Shown piece by piece: positions 36,984 through 45,643 of a stretch of 64,000 nucleotides of DNA. Location: NCBI GenBank assembly GCA_902635045.1, contig CACPMT010000003.1:122548-186547 (forward strand). Reading direction: 5' to 3'. This DNA comes from an uncultured SAR86 cluster bacterium (GTDB taxonomy: Bacteria > Pseudomonadota > Gammaproteobacteria > Magnimaribacterales > AG-339-G14). A model generated the notes under the pieces. It did no database searches, was not told where the DNA came from, and worked only from the letters and a program-made list of their open reading frames with translations. Both the position numbers and the translations under genes were made by a program. Within the stretch, counting starts at the first letter, position 1. Each line of letters starts with the position of its first letter.

Positions 36984-37408
36984 ACTCTTAATATCCTTGT
37001 TCCAGAAAAATAATCTCCAATAGTTTTTCTTTCTTTGTTAAAAATAATAAATATGAAATTTGAGAGAAAAAGAATTGAAAAAAGCAAAGAAAGGAAACAT
37101 CTAAAAACCATTGTTTTTAAGCTGATCGTTTCGTCAACAGCTCCAACTAATTTTATCTTCCAAACTTGCATTCCTAAAGTTTGCCCTTTGTTGAATTTCC
37201 AAAAATAGCAATAGAATATAAAAATTAAAGCTATAAAAGAGAATCGGAGAAAAAGTATTTCAATTTTATTTTCAAGGGCACTTCCATTTAGATATGTAAT
37301 CAAAATTACATAACTCATGTATATTCCTATGATGAGAATGGCGTCATACAAAAGAGCCAAAAGTCTTCTTGTTAAATTTGCTCTTGTTTCTGTGACAGGA
37401 TCATTCAT
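36977..37408 (-). CDS. RDD-family membrane protein
   Basis: This 143-residue protein starts with TRANLTRRLLALLYDAILI, giving the R-x-x-x-D pattern of the RDD domain, has three to four membrane helices, and includes FNKGQTLGMQVWKIKLVG and KTIGDYFSGTRIL, both typical of the family. RDD proteins are small integral membrane proteins; some are linked to Na+/H+ exchange, but most have no assigned role. It is divergent from the DUF3429 gene with 32 bases between starts. Confidence 0.85.
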   Translation of the reverse strand: MNDPVTETRANLTRRLLALLYDAILIIGIYMSYVILITYLNGSALENKIEILFLRFSFIALIFIFYCYFWKFNKGQTLGMQVWKIKLVGAVDETISLKTMVFRCFLSLLFSILFLSNFIFIIFNKERKTIGDYFSGTRILRVY

Positions 37409-37440
37409 AAATTAAAAATTTTATTAGTTCAATATTAAAT

Positions 37441-37869
37441 ATGAATTTTGTTAGATTTAAAATCATTTTGGGATACTTAGGATTTTTACCTTTTGCTTTT
37501 TTTACAATTTTGCCGATGATCTTTGGCGAAGTTTTAGCCATATGGTCTTTACAAATTCTTTCTATTTATGGAGGAATAATATTATCTTTTTTAGCAGGAA
37601 TGACTTGGGGATGGCCAAAAAAGGAATCAAGTAATTTCAATTTGTTAATTGGAATTTTGTTTTCTCTTTTAGGTTTTTTAATCATTCTTCTTGCAAAAAA
37701 TTTTTTAATTTATTCAATGATTTTGAATTTTTTTCTTTTTCCTTTATTTTATTTTTTTGAAAAAAGGAAAAGCCCATTTTTCAATAATGAAGATTATGAA
37801 AAATTAAGACTTTATTTAACAAGCGGAGTGAGCGGCTGTTTTTTATTTGGTTTTTTGAATTTCTTTTGA
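37441..37869 (+). CDS. DUF3429-family membrane protein
   Basis: This 142-residue protein has four to five hydrophobic segments. It matches the DUF3429 pattern: GYLGFLPFAFF near the start, YGGIILSFLAGMTWGW in the middle and YEKLRLYLTSGVSG close to the end. No function is established for this family. It stands alone between an RDD gene and dapD, and ends 7 bases before the convergent dapD stop. Confidence 0.75.
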   Translation: MNFVRFKIILGYLGFLPFAFFTILPMIFGEVLAIWSLQILSIYGGIILSFLAGMTWGWPKKESSNFNLLIGILFSLLGFLIILLAKNFLIYSMILNFFLFPLFYFFEKRKSPFFNNEDYEKLRLYLTSGVSGCFLFGFLNFF

Positions 37870-37876
37870 TAGATTT

Positions 37877-38767
37877 TTATTTATTCGAATGCAATTCTTC
37901 GTTGAGCTTTGCAACATTTTTGATGGGACGACATTGAATAGAGCCGGTTAGAGAATTTCTTATAAAAAGTAAATCTGATTTGGATGAAAGTTCTGACGCT
38001 TTCAATATAGTTGTAATTTCTCCTTGATCATTAACTATCTCGACTTTCGATGCCGCAGTAAGATAAAGACCAGCTTCAACAGTGCAACGGTCTCCTAAAG
38101 GTATACCGAGACCAGAATTTGCTCCTAATAAACAGTTTTTTCCTAAAGAAATTTTTACTTCATTACCTCCAGATAAAGTGCCCATTGTTGATGCTCCGCC
38201 GCCTATATCTGTTTTATCGCCAATAACCACGCCCTGAGAAATTCTGCCTTCTATCATTGCCTCTCCCAAAGAGCCAGCATTGAAGTTGACAAAACCCTCA
38301 TGCATTACTGTTGTTCCAGGTCCAAGGTATGCTCCCAGTCTTACTCGATTTGCATCAGCAATTCTCACATCTGACAAGATGACATAATCTGTCATTCGAG
38401 GAAATTTATCAACACTGTGGACTAAAATATGCTTGTTTGCTTCTTTTGTTTCCATTTGCTTTTTTCGAAAATCATCTACAGAAAAAGGGCCTTCTGAAGT
38501 CCACACAATATTTTTTAAAACACCAAAAATACCATCTAAGTTTGTTTCGTTTGGTTTGACTAAGCGGTAAGAAAGTAAATGAAGTTTGAGGTATGCCTCA
38601 GGTACCGATGAGGGAGCTTCAGAATCATTAACTATTACTTTTTCAAAAATCTTGCTAGAAGAATTTATATCTGAAGATGATATTTTTTCTTCAGAAAAAA
38701 ACATTTCAAGCCATTCACCTTTGCTATCTTTTGTTCCTATCCCCAGGCCAGTCCAAGTATTACTCAT
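37877..38767 (-). CDS. dapD: Tetrahydrodipicolinate N-succinyltransferase DapD
   Basis: DapD succinylates tetrahydrodipicolinate in the lysine/diaminopimelate pathway. The 296-residue protein matches the Pseudomonas-type enzyme: APSSVPEAYLKLHLLSYRLV, DKFPRMTDYVILSDVRIAD, GTTVMHEGFVNFNAGSLG, GGGASTMGTLSGGN and the beta-helix end GDRCTVEAGLYLTA. Against the 344-residue Pseudomonas protein as I recall it, roughly 50 residues are missing from the N-terminal domain. It overlaps dapC by 8 bases, and the two enzymes act in successive steps. Confidence 0.92.
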   Translation of the reverse strand: MSNTWTGLGIGTKDSKGEWLEMFFSEEKISSSDINSSSKIFEKVIVNDSEAPSSVPEAYLKLHLLSYRLVKPNETNLDGIFGVLKNIVWTSEGPFSVDDFRKKQMETKEANKHILVHSVDKFPRMTDYVILSDVRIADANRVRLGAYLGPGTTVMHEGFVNFNAGSLGEAMIEGRISQGVVIGDKTDIGGGASTMGTLSGGNEVKISLGKNCLLGANSGLGIPLGDRCTVEAGLYLTAASKVEIVNDQGEITTILKASELSSKSDLLFIRNSLTGSIQCRPIKNVAKLNEELHSNK

Positions 38768-39929
38768 TGTGCAAGATTTTTTTTATGCTTCCTAAAGCTT
38801 TTAATGTCAATTCTATATTATGTACTAAGGCAATTCTTAAGTATTGTTCAGCTGGATTAATACCTTTGTTCTTTGAGCCCAAATATTTGCCCGGTAAGAC
38901 TAAGACATGTTCTTGATCATAAAGTTTTTTTGTAAAAGACTCTGAGTCTTTTACCTTTAACCAAAGATAAAATGCTCCTTGTGGAATAAGTGAATTTCTT
39001 TCTAAAATATTCTCCGCTAATTCAAATTTTTCTTTATACATGTCTCTATTTTTTTGAACTATTGAATCGTCTTGCCAAGCTAAAACACTAGCATTTTGAA
39101 TTGGCAGAGGAACACTAACACCGTGAAACATTCTATATTTTGAAAAAGATGAAATAATTTTTTTATCACCTGTTGCACAACCAGATCTAAATCCAGGAAG
39201 ATTGGAGCGTTTAGATAAACTATGTAAAACCATTATATTTTCAAATGAACTGTTAACTTCATCTGCCGCTTGAAGAAGAGAGAAAGGTTTGTCTTGAAAA
39301 TAAATGTCTATATAACATTCATCACTTAGAATTTTAAAATTATATTTTTTACTTAATTCTACAACTTGACATAGTTCGTCTTTGCTCATCACTTTTCCTG
39401 TCGGATTGGAAGGAGAACAAAGTACCAAGAGCTGACATTCCTGCCAAATTCTATGATCAATACTATCAAAATCTATTTGAAAATTATTCTCTTCTTTGCA
39501 ATCTAAAAAAAATGGCTTGGCTCCAGCAAATAATGTAGCTCCTCCATAAATTTGATAAAAGGGGTTCGGCATACAAACATAAGGTTTTGTATTTATTTTT
39601 TTTCTATCAACCATAGTTTGAATGGCTGAAAAAGTTCCTTCCCTTGTTCCTCCAACTAAAAATATTTCTTTATCTGAAACATTATTTAATTTGAAATTAT
39701 TTACTAGATAACTTTTGTAACTACTCTTTAGTTCAGGAATCATTGCCATCGGTGGATAATGGCTGAAAAGATTTTTTTGCTTGTTTATCTCTTCCAATAC
39801 TATAGGATTTGCCTCGTGTTTGGGCTCGCCAATGGCGAGATTAATTTCTTCATTAACTCGTTCCGAATCAATTAAATTCTTGAGACGTTCAAAAGGATAA
39901 GAATTAATTTCGTCGATAGTGGAATTCAT
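38760..39929 (-). CDS. dapC: Succinyldiaminopimelate transaminase DapC
   Basis: DapC is a PLP-dependent class I/II aminotransferase that acts right after DapD. The 389-residue protein starts with LNxYPFERL-like INSYPFERLKNLI and LAIGEPKHEANPIV, and has SNPTGKVMSKDEL, SDECYIDIYFQ and the PLP lysine region HSLSKRSNLPGFRSG, then PFYQIYGG. The neighbourhood (dapC-dapD, next to map) supports DapC over other aminotransferases of the family. glnD, which lies between dapC and map in Pseudomonas-type genomes, is absent; only 3 bases separate the genes. Confidence 0.9.
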   Translation of the reverse strand: MNSTIDEINSYPFERLKNLIDSERVNEEINLAIGEPKHEANPIVLEEINKQKNLFSHYPPMAMIPELKSSYKSYLVNNFKLNNVSDKEIFLVGGTREGTFSAIQTMVDRKKINTKPYVCMPNPFYQIYGGATLFAGAKPFFLDCKEENNFQIDFDSIDHRIWQECQLLVLCSPSNPTGKVMSKDELCQVVELSKKYNFKILSDECYIDIYFQDKPFSLLQAADEVNSSFENIMVLHSLSKRSNLPGFRSGCATGDKKIISSFSKYRMFHGVSVPLPIQNASVLAWQDDSIVQKNRDMYKEKFELAENILERNSLIPQGAFYLWLKVKDSESFTKKLYDQEHVLVLPGKYLGSKNKGINPAEQYLRIALVHNIELTLKALGSIKKILHNE

Positions 39930-39932
39930 GAA

Positions 39933-40697
39933 TTAAAGATTTTCTTCACCACGCTTTGTTAATATTTCAGATCCGTTTGAAGTTACTAAAATTGTATGTT
40001 CCCATTGAGCCGAAAGCCTTCCATCAGCGGTTTCCACAGTCCAACCATCTTTTTTAGAAAGTTTTGTCTTGTGTGAGCCTAAATTTAACATTGGTTCAAT
40101 GGTAAAACACATACCTTCTTCTAATGTCATTCCGGTATTTGGAACTCCATAATGGAGCACCTGGGGGTCTTCATGGAAATTTGCGCCTATTCCGTGTCCG
40201 CAATAGTCTCTTACTACTGAATAGTGATTGCTTTCTGCATATTTTTGAATTGCATATCCTATGTCTCCTAATTTGACGCCAGGCTTAACAGCTTCAATGC
40301 CTTTGTACATGCTTTCTTGTGTAATTCTTACCAACCTTTCTGCATGAGGTTTTTTATTTCCAATAAAATACATTTTGCTTGTGTCTCCGTGATAACCGTC
40401 TTTGATAACGGTAACGTCAATATTCATGATATCTCCATCTTTTAGAATTTTTTTATGATCAGGAATTCCATGACATATCACCTGATTAATTGAAGTGCAA
40501 ATTGTTTTAGGATAGCCTTTATAATTCAAACATGCAGGTATGCAATTAATTTCGTTAACAATAAAATCATGACAAATATCATCTAGCTCGCCCGTAGAAA
40601 CTCCCTCCTTGACATATTGATCTATCATTTCTAGCGTTTCCGCAGCTAATTGACCAGCAACCTTCATTTTTTCTATTTCTTTTTGGCTTTTTATCAT
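39933..40697 (-). CDS. map: Methionine aminopeptidase type I
   Basis: Map removes the N-terminal Met from new proteins. The 254-residue protein has SINQVICHGIPD, NIDVTVIKDGYHGDTSKM with metal ligands Asp94 and Asp105, YCGHGIGANFHEDPQV with the His ligand, and EEGMCFTIEPML and AQWEHTILVT with the two Glu ligands. Usually map is divergent from rpsB; here it is divergent from carA. A perfect TATAAT on the minus strand (40732-40727) is a candidate -10 element for it. Confidence 0.96.
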   Translation of the reverse strand: MIKSQKEIEKMKVAGQLAAETLEMIDQYVKEGVSTGELDDICHDFIVNEINCIPACLNYKGYPKTICTSINQVICHGIPDHKKILKDGDIMNIDVTVIKDGYHGDTSKMYFIGNKKPHAERLVRITQESMYKGIEAVKPGVKLGDIGYAIQKYAESNHYSVVRDYCGHGIGANFHEDPQVLHYGVPNTGMTLEEGMCFTIEPMLNLGSHKTKLSKKDGWTVETADGRLSAQWEHTILVTSNGSEILTKRGEENL

Positions 40698-40705
40698 TTA
40701 ACTCA

Positions 40706-40734
40706 TAGACTAATAAGCGAGAATTCATTATAGT
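40706..40734 (+). promoter_or_regulatory. Probable carA promoter
   Basis: TAGACT (40706-40711) and TATAGT (40729-40734) are separated by 17 bases, predicting a start near 40741. The -10 overlaps a perfect minus-strand TATAAT (40732-40727) that may serve map, so the divergent promoters would share bases. Confidence 0.5.
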
Positions 40735-40740
40735 CACTTT

Positions 40741-40759
40741 CTAATGCAAACAGCATTAG
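40741..40759 (+). repeat. Perfect inverted repeat at the predicted carA transcript 5' end
   Basis: CTAATGC (40741-40747) and GCATTAG (40753-40759) flank a 5-base centre AAACA. In RNA it would fold into a hairpin that hides the start codon of the leader ORF (ATG at 40744). In DNA it has the form of an operator for a dimeric regulator next to both divergent promoters. Confidence 0.6.
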
Positions 40760-40848
40760 TACATTTAATCGCGATACTTAGTTTTGACTATGTCGCGATT
40801 TTTTTTAGCAAATTTTCGCCTATTTATTTTAATCAAAATGGATTTTAA
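40744..40848 (+). CDS. Putative carA leader peptide (34 codons)
   Basis: An ATG at 40744 opens a 34-codon frame that spans the whole terminator hairpin and ends with TAA at 40846-40848, eight bases into carA. The codons are U-rich (six Phe, two Tyr, several Ile and Leu). This layout, a leader ORF reading through a U-tract terminator and stopping at the first structural gene, is that of E. coli pyrBI, where UTP-dependent polymerase pausing and coupled translation control read-through. No Shine-Dalgarno sequence is seen, and with a start near 40741 the ORF would be almost leaderless. Translation is inferred. Confidence 0.5.
   Translation: MQTALVHLIAILSFDYVAIFFSKFSPIYFNQNGF
40767..40806 (+). 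terminator. Intrinsic terminator inside the carA leader (attenuator)
   Basis: AATCGCGA (40767-40774) pairs perfectly with TCGCGATT (40793-40800) and is followed by a run of eight T (40799-40806). No + strand gene lies upstream within 2.8 kb, and map points away, so this terminator can only act on the carA leader transcript. That makes it a candidate attenuator. Confidence 0.7.
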
Positions 40849-41956
40849 ACCAGCTAAATTGATTTTGAAATCAGGAGAAACTTTTTCTGGTATTAATTTT
40901 GGATCAAATGAGCCAAAAATAGGGGAATTAATTTTTAATACAGCAATGACAGGGTATCAGGAGATAATTACTGATCTCTCATATACCGATCAATTAATTT
41001 GTTTTACGTATCCACAGATCGGAAATACAGGAGTAAACAAAGAAGATTTAGAATCTGTGACAGGGGGATGTTCAGGAATAATAGTTAAAGAACTTTCCAA
41101 AATAGAAAGTAATTGGAGAAAAGATAATGATCTGTCGTCTTTTTTAAGAGAAAAAAATATTTCCGGAATAGCTAATATTGATACTAGAAAGCTTACAAGA
41201 ATAATAAGAGATAAGGGTTCTCAAATATCTGCTATTGTCCCGGAGGAATATTCAAAAAAACAAATAGAGGCTTTATTTAAATCTTTCGATGGAATTAAAG
41301 GAAAAGATTTAGCAAGAAAAGTTACCACTAAAGAAGCTTATATTTGGAAAGAGCCTTCTTACAGGAACGAGATTAAAAAGAATTCATACAAAGTAGTAGC
41401 CTATGATTTTGGGGTAAAACAAAATATTTTAAGACTTCTCGTTGATAGAGGCTGTGAAGTCCTTGTGGTGCCAGCAGAAACTTCTGCGGAAGATGTTTTG
41501 AAAGAAAATCCTGATGGTATTTTTTTATCTAATGGTCCCGGCGATCCAGAACCATGTGAATATGCGATTTCATCTATAAAGAAATTTATTGAAATAAATA
41601 TTCCCATTTTTGGAATATGTTTAGGACATCAACTTTTAGGATTAGCTTTAAATTTAAAAACTGAAAAAATGAAATTTGGTCATCACGGAGCAAATCATCC
41701 AGTTCAAAATATCTTAGATAAAACAGTTTCCATAACTAGTCAAAATCATGGCTTCACTATAAGTGAAGAAAGCTTAAATGATAATGTAATTGTTACTCAC
41801 AGATCATTATTTGATAAGTCCATTCAAGGAATATCATCTAAAGATGGAAGATTTTTCAGTTTCCAAGGACATCCAGAAGCTAGTCCAGGTCCAAAAGATA
41901 TTCAAAACTTATTTGATAAGTTTATAAATAATATGAAATTTAAAAAAAAAGACTAA
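40838..41956 (+). CDS. carA: Carbamoyl-phosphate synthase small subunit CarA
   Basis: CarA hydrolyses glutamine and passes ammonia to CarB for carbamoyl phosphate, shared by arginine and pyrimidine synthesis. From ATG 40838 the product is 372 residues, starting PAKLILKSGETFSGINFGS. It has LSYTDQLICFTYPQIGNTGVN, the class I glutaminase nucleophile region GICLGHQLLGLAL, and the HPEASPGP end with the catalytic His. The frame is open upstream to a TTG at 40784 in the attenuator loop, but family alignment favours 40838. There is no clear ribosome site, consistent with coupling to the leader ORF that overlaps its start. Confidence 0.95.
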   Translation: MDFKPAKLILKSGETFSGINFGSNEPKIGELIFNTAMTGYQEIITDLSYTDQLICFTYPQIGNTGVNKEDLESVTGGCSGIIVKELSKIESNWRKDNDLSSFLREKNISGIANIDTRKLTRIIRDKGSQISAIVPEEYSKKQIEALFKSFDGIKGKDLARKVTTKEAYIWKEPSYRNEIKKNSYKVVAYDFGVKQNILRLLVDRGCEVLVVPAETSAEDVLKENPDGIFLSNGPGDPEPCEYAISSIKKFIEINIPIFGICLGHQLLGLALNLKTEKMKFGHHGANHPVQNILDKTVSITSQNHGFTISEESLNDNVIVTHRSLFDKSIQGISSKDGRFFSFQGHPEASPGPKDIQNLFDKFINNMKFKKKD

Positions 41957-41959
41957 CTA

Positions 41960-44900
41960 ATGCCAAAAAGAAATGATTTAAATTCAATTTTGATTATAGG
42001 AGCTGGCCCTATAGTTATTGGCCAAGCCTGTGAATTTGATTATTCAGGTGTTCAGGCCTGCAAGGCGCTTAGAGAAGAAGGTTTTAGAGTTATTTTAGTT
42101 AATTCGAATCCCGCTACCATCATGACAGATCCAGAATTGGCAGACTCAACTTACATAGAGCCCATAAATTGGAAGGCCTTAAAAAAAATTATTGAAATCG
42201 AAAAACCAGATGCAATTTTGCCAACCATGGGAGGTCAAACAGGTTTAAACGCAGCACTAGATTTAGATAAATTTGGAGTTCTCAAAGAATATGATGTTGA
42301 ATTAATAGGAGCAACCAAGGAGGCGATAGATAAAGCTGAGGATAGAGAAAAATTTGCTGAAGCTATTGCAAAAATTGGGTTATTCACACCCAAAGCCGGC
42401 TTGGCTCATAACCTTAGAGAAGCAATCGAAATTCAAAGACAAGTTGGGTTTCCATGTATCATCCGTCCAAATTTTACAATGGGGGGAACTGGAAGTGGGA
42501 TTGCATACAATACCGAAGAATTTGAAGAAATTTGTGAGAGAGGTTTAGATTTATCTCCAACAACAGAGCTTTATATTGATCAATACTTATCTGGATGGAA
42601 AGAGTACGAGATGGAAGTTGTTAGAGATAAATCCGACAATTGCATAATTGTTTGCAGTATTGAAAACTTTGATCCAATGGGAGTTCATACTGGAGATTCA
42701 ATAACAGTTGCTCCAGCACAAACACTAACTGACAAGGAATATCAACATATGCGAGATGCTTCAATGGCAATTTTGAGAGAAATTGGCGTTGAGACTGGAG
42801 GCTCAAACGTACAATTTGCAATAAATCCTGAAAATGGAGATATGGTTGTGATTGAAATGAATCCAAGAGTTTCAAGATCTTCTGCCTTGGCTTCAAAAGC
42901 AACTGGATTTCCTATCGCTAAGATAGCAGCGAAACTAGCCGTCGGATTCACTTTGGATGAATTAGAAAATGATATTAGCGAAGACGGAATACCGGCATCA
43001 TTCGAGCCGACAATAGATTACGTTGTTACAAAAATTCCAAGATTTAATTTTGAAAAATTTTCAGGCGCTTCTAATATGTTAACTTCACAAATGAAATCTG
43101 TTGGGGAAGTTATGGCTATAGGCTCAACTTTCAAAGAATCTTTCCAAAAAGCTATCAGAGGATTAGAAATCGACAAAAGTGGCTTAGATAGATTTGAAAA
43201 AAAACTTAATAAATCTTCTTTGAGAGCTGGAATTATTTCACCAACACCAGAAAGGATTTATTTTATTGCTGAAGCTTTAAGGATGGATTATTCCTTAGAG
43301 GATTTACACACAATGAGCGGAATAGACCCCTGGTTTTTAAATGAATTAAAAGAAATTGTTGAGTTTGAAAAAAATATTTCTCATAAAGATTTTTTAACTA
43401 ACAAAGAAGAATTTTATAAAGCGAAACAGATGGGTTTTTCAGACAAAAAAATTTCTCTGATAAGAAACGAAATAGAGGATGACATAAGAAAAGTTAGAAA
43501 AAATCTCAAAATAAATCCTGTTTTCAAAAGAGTTGATACCTGTGCCGCAGAATTTAAAACTTCAACGGCTTATATGTATTCAACATATCAAGAAGAGTGT
43601 GAATCTAATCCAACTGACAAAAAGAAAGTCATGGTTTTAGGGGGCGGGCCAAACAGAATTGGTCAAGGTATAGAGTTTGACTACTGTTGTGTTCATGCTG
43701 CTCAGGCTTTAAAAGAAAATGGATTTGAAACAATTATGGTCAATTGTAATCCAGAAACTGTTTCTACAGATTACGATACATCGGATAGATTGTATTTTGA
43801 ACCAATCACTCTGGAAGATGTTTTGGAAATAATTGAAATAGAAAATCCAGATGGACTAATTATTCAATATGGAGGACAAACACCCTTAAAACTTGCAAAT
43901 GATTTAGAAAAGTTCAATGTTCCAATATTTGGTACTTCTCCGGATCAAATTGATCTCTCAGAAGATAGGGCTAGATTCCAAGATTTTGTAATACAAAACA
44001 ACCTTACCCAACCTCCAAATGGTATGGCTTCAAATAAGGAAGAAGCTATAGCAATTGGAAATGAAATCGGTTACCCACTAGTTGTGAGACCATCCTACGT
44101 ATTAGGAGGAAGAGCAATGGAAGTTGTATATGGTTCGGAAGATTTAATGAATTACTTAACAGAAGCCTTTCAAGTTAACGATTCAAACCCAGTTTTACTT
44201 GATAAGTTTTTAGATGTTGCAATCGAGTTTGATGTTGAAGCAATTTCTGATGGTTCTAGAATATTGATTTGTGGAATTCTTCAACATATTGAGCAAGCAG
44301 GCGTCCATTCAGGTGATTCGGCTTGTTCAATTCCACCGTACAACATAACAATTGAAACAGAAAATAAAATTAAAAATGAGGTAATAAAGGTAATTAAAAA
44401 TATGAACATTATAGGGTTAGTGAATGTCCAGATTGCATATGTGAATGACACAGTTTATCTTTTAGAAGTAAATCCAAGAGCTTCTAGAACAATTCCTTTT
44501 GTTTCAAAGGCTTTGGGTTTACCTTTAGCAAAAATTGCCGCAAGAGTGATGGCAGGAATCTCTCTTGAAGAACAAAAAATTTTGAATATCCCTGAATTAA
44601 AACTTTTTAATGTAAAAGAGGCAGTTATGCCGTTTAATAAATTTCAAAATGTTGATCCTATTTTAGGACCAGAAATGAGATCTACAGGAGAAGTGATGGG
44701 AATAGGTAAAACATTCGAAGAAGCTTTTGAAAAAGCGGAAATTGCAGCGGGGGTAACAATTCCTGATTCTGGATCAGCATTTATTAGTGTTCGAGATATA
44801 GACAAACAATTCCTAAAGGAGATTGCTGAAGATTTAACTGAAAGCAATTTTTCTTTAGTTGGTACTAAAGGAACTGTGAGAGCCCTTAAAGAACTGGGTT

Positions 44901-45154
44901 TTCAAGCGAGGCAAATTAATAAAGTTTTAGAAGGTAGACCTCACATAATTGATCTGATGAAAAATAGCGAAATAACACTGGTGATAAATACAACTGAAGG
45001 GAGAGAGTCAATCAAAGATTCTGCCTCAATTAGAAGAACTGCCTTAGAAGAAAAGATTTGTTGTACTACTACCATTCAAGGAGCTGTGGCCATTTGTAAA
45101 GTTATAAAAAATCAGCTTGATTGGTCGGTACAAAAACTTCAAGATATACATTAA
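41960..45154 (+). CDS. carB: Carbamoyl-phosphate synthase large subunit CarB
   Basis: CarB uses two ATP to make carbamoyl phosphate from bicarbonate and the ammonia from CarA. The 1064-residue protein is built of two homologous ATP-grasp halves: [20 protein letters not shown] and [12 protein letters not shown] in the first, [20 protein letters not shown] and [13 protein letters not shown] in the second. A C-terminal MGS-like allosteric domain begins at about 930. Full length for the family. It follows carA by 3 bases; greA begins 10 bases after its stop. Confidence 0.97.
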   Translation: MPKRNDLNSILIIGAGPIVIGQACEFDYSGVQACKALREEGFRVILVNSNPATIMTDPELADSTYIEPINWKALKKIIEIEKPDAILPTMGGQTGLNAALDLDKFGVLKEYDVELIGATKEAIDKAEDREKFAEAIAKIGLFTPKAGLAHNLREAIEIQRQVGFPCIIRPNFTMGGTGSGIAYNTEEFEEICERGLDLSPTTELYIDQYLSGWKEYEMEVVRDKSDNCIIVCSIENFDPMGVHTGDSITVAPAQTLTDKEYQHMRDASMAILREIGVETGGSNVQFAINPENGDMVVIEMNPRVSRSSALASKATGFPIAKIAAKLAVGFTLDELENDISEDGIPASFEPTIDYVVTKIPRFNFEKFSGASNMLTSQMKSVGEVMAIGSTFKESFQKAIRGLEIDKSGLDRFEKKLNKSSLRAGIISPTPERIYFIAEALRMDYSLEDLHTMSGIDPWFLNELKEIVEFEKNISHKDFLTNKEEFYKAKQMGFSDKKISLIRNEIEDDIRKVRKNLKINPVFKRVDTCAAEFKTSTAYMYSTYQEECESNPTDKKKVMVLGGGPNRIGQGIEFDYCCVHAAQALKENGFETIMVNCNPETVSTDYDTSDRLYFEPITLEDVLEIIEIENPDGLIIQYGGQTPLKLANDLEKFNVPIFGTSPDQIDLSEDRARFQDFVIQNNLTQPPNGMASNKEEAIAIGNEIGYPLVVRPSYVLGGRAMEVVYGSEDLMNYLTEAFQVNDSNPVLLDKFLDVAIEFDVEAISDGSRILICGILQHIEQAGVHSGDSACSIPPYNITIETENKIKNEVIKVIKNMNIIGLVNVQIAYVNDTVYLLEVNPRASRTIPFVSKALGLPLAKIAARVMAGISLEEQKILNIPELKLFNVKEAVMPFNKFQNVDPILGPEMRSTGEVMGIGKTFEEAFEKAEIAAGVTIPDSGSAFISVRDIDKQFLKEIAEDLTESNFSLVGTKGTVRALKELGFQARQINKVLEGRPHIIDLMKNSEITLVINTTEGRESIKDSASIRRTALEEKICCTTTIQGAVAICKVIKNQLDWSVQKLQDIH

Positions 45155-45164
45155 AAACAGATCA

Positions 45165-45641
45165 ATGGAAGAAAGAGAACCAATGACAGTTCAGGGGGAG
45201 CTTCTTTTGAAAAAAGAGCTTGAAACTCTCTTATCAGAGAGACCTAAGATCTCAAAGGAAATTGCTGCTGCTAGAGAGTTTGGAGATTTGAAGGAAAACG
45301 CAGAATATCATGCTGCAAAAGAGCAACAAGGTTTAGCAGAAGCCAGAATTAGAGAAATAGAGTCTAAACTAAGCAGAGCTCAAGTAATAGACATTACGTC
45401 AATCCCTCAATCTGGAAAGGTAATCTTCGGCACTACCATAAGGTTGTTAAAATCGACAGATGACTTGGAAGTAGAATATAAAATTGTTGGTGAAGATGAG
45501 GCAGATGTTCAAACAGGAAAAATTTCTTATTCTTCTCCCTTATCAAGAGCTTTAATTTCAAAAGAAGAAGGCGACATTGTTAAATTTGAGAGTCCATCGG
45601 GACTACAAGAATACGAAATTATTGCAGTGGATCATAAGTAA
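45165..45641 (+). CDS. greA: Transcription elongation factor GreA
   Basis: GreA rescues backtracked RNA polymerase by stimulating transcript cleavage. The ATG at 45165 gives 158 residues that align with E. coli GreA from PMTVQGE onward. The coiled-coil finger carries [20 protein letters not shown], including the acidic tip, followed by the FKBP-like domain with [20 protein letters not shown] and [14 protein letters not shown]. The frame is open back into carB, but those residues are unrelated. carB-greA-rlmE order is conserved; yhbY, often between greA and rlmE, is absent. Confidence 0.95.
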   Translation: MEEREPMTVQGELLLKKELETLLSERPKISKEIAAAREFGDLKENAEYHAAKEQQGLAEARIREIESKLSRAQVIDITSIPQSGKVIFGTTIRLLKSTDDLEVEYKIVGEDEADVQTGKISYSSPLSRALISKEEGDIVKFESPSGLQEYEIIAVDHK

Positions 45642-45643
45642 TT

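Noticed and set aside
40715..40735. Possible ArgR box around GAATTCAT upstream of carA
   Set aside because: Only half of the 18-bp ARG box pattern fits; a single half-site in AT-rich DNA is not evidence.
40784..40837. In-frame TTG extension of carA by 18 codons
   Set aside because: It would begin inside the loop of the terminator hairpin and adds non-conserved residues; ATG 40838 aligns with CarA.
45117..45164. Upstream extension of greA into carB
   Set aside because: Residues are unrelated to GreA; ATG 45165 matches the known N-terminus.
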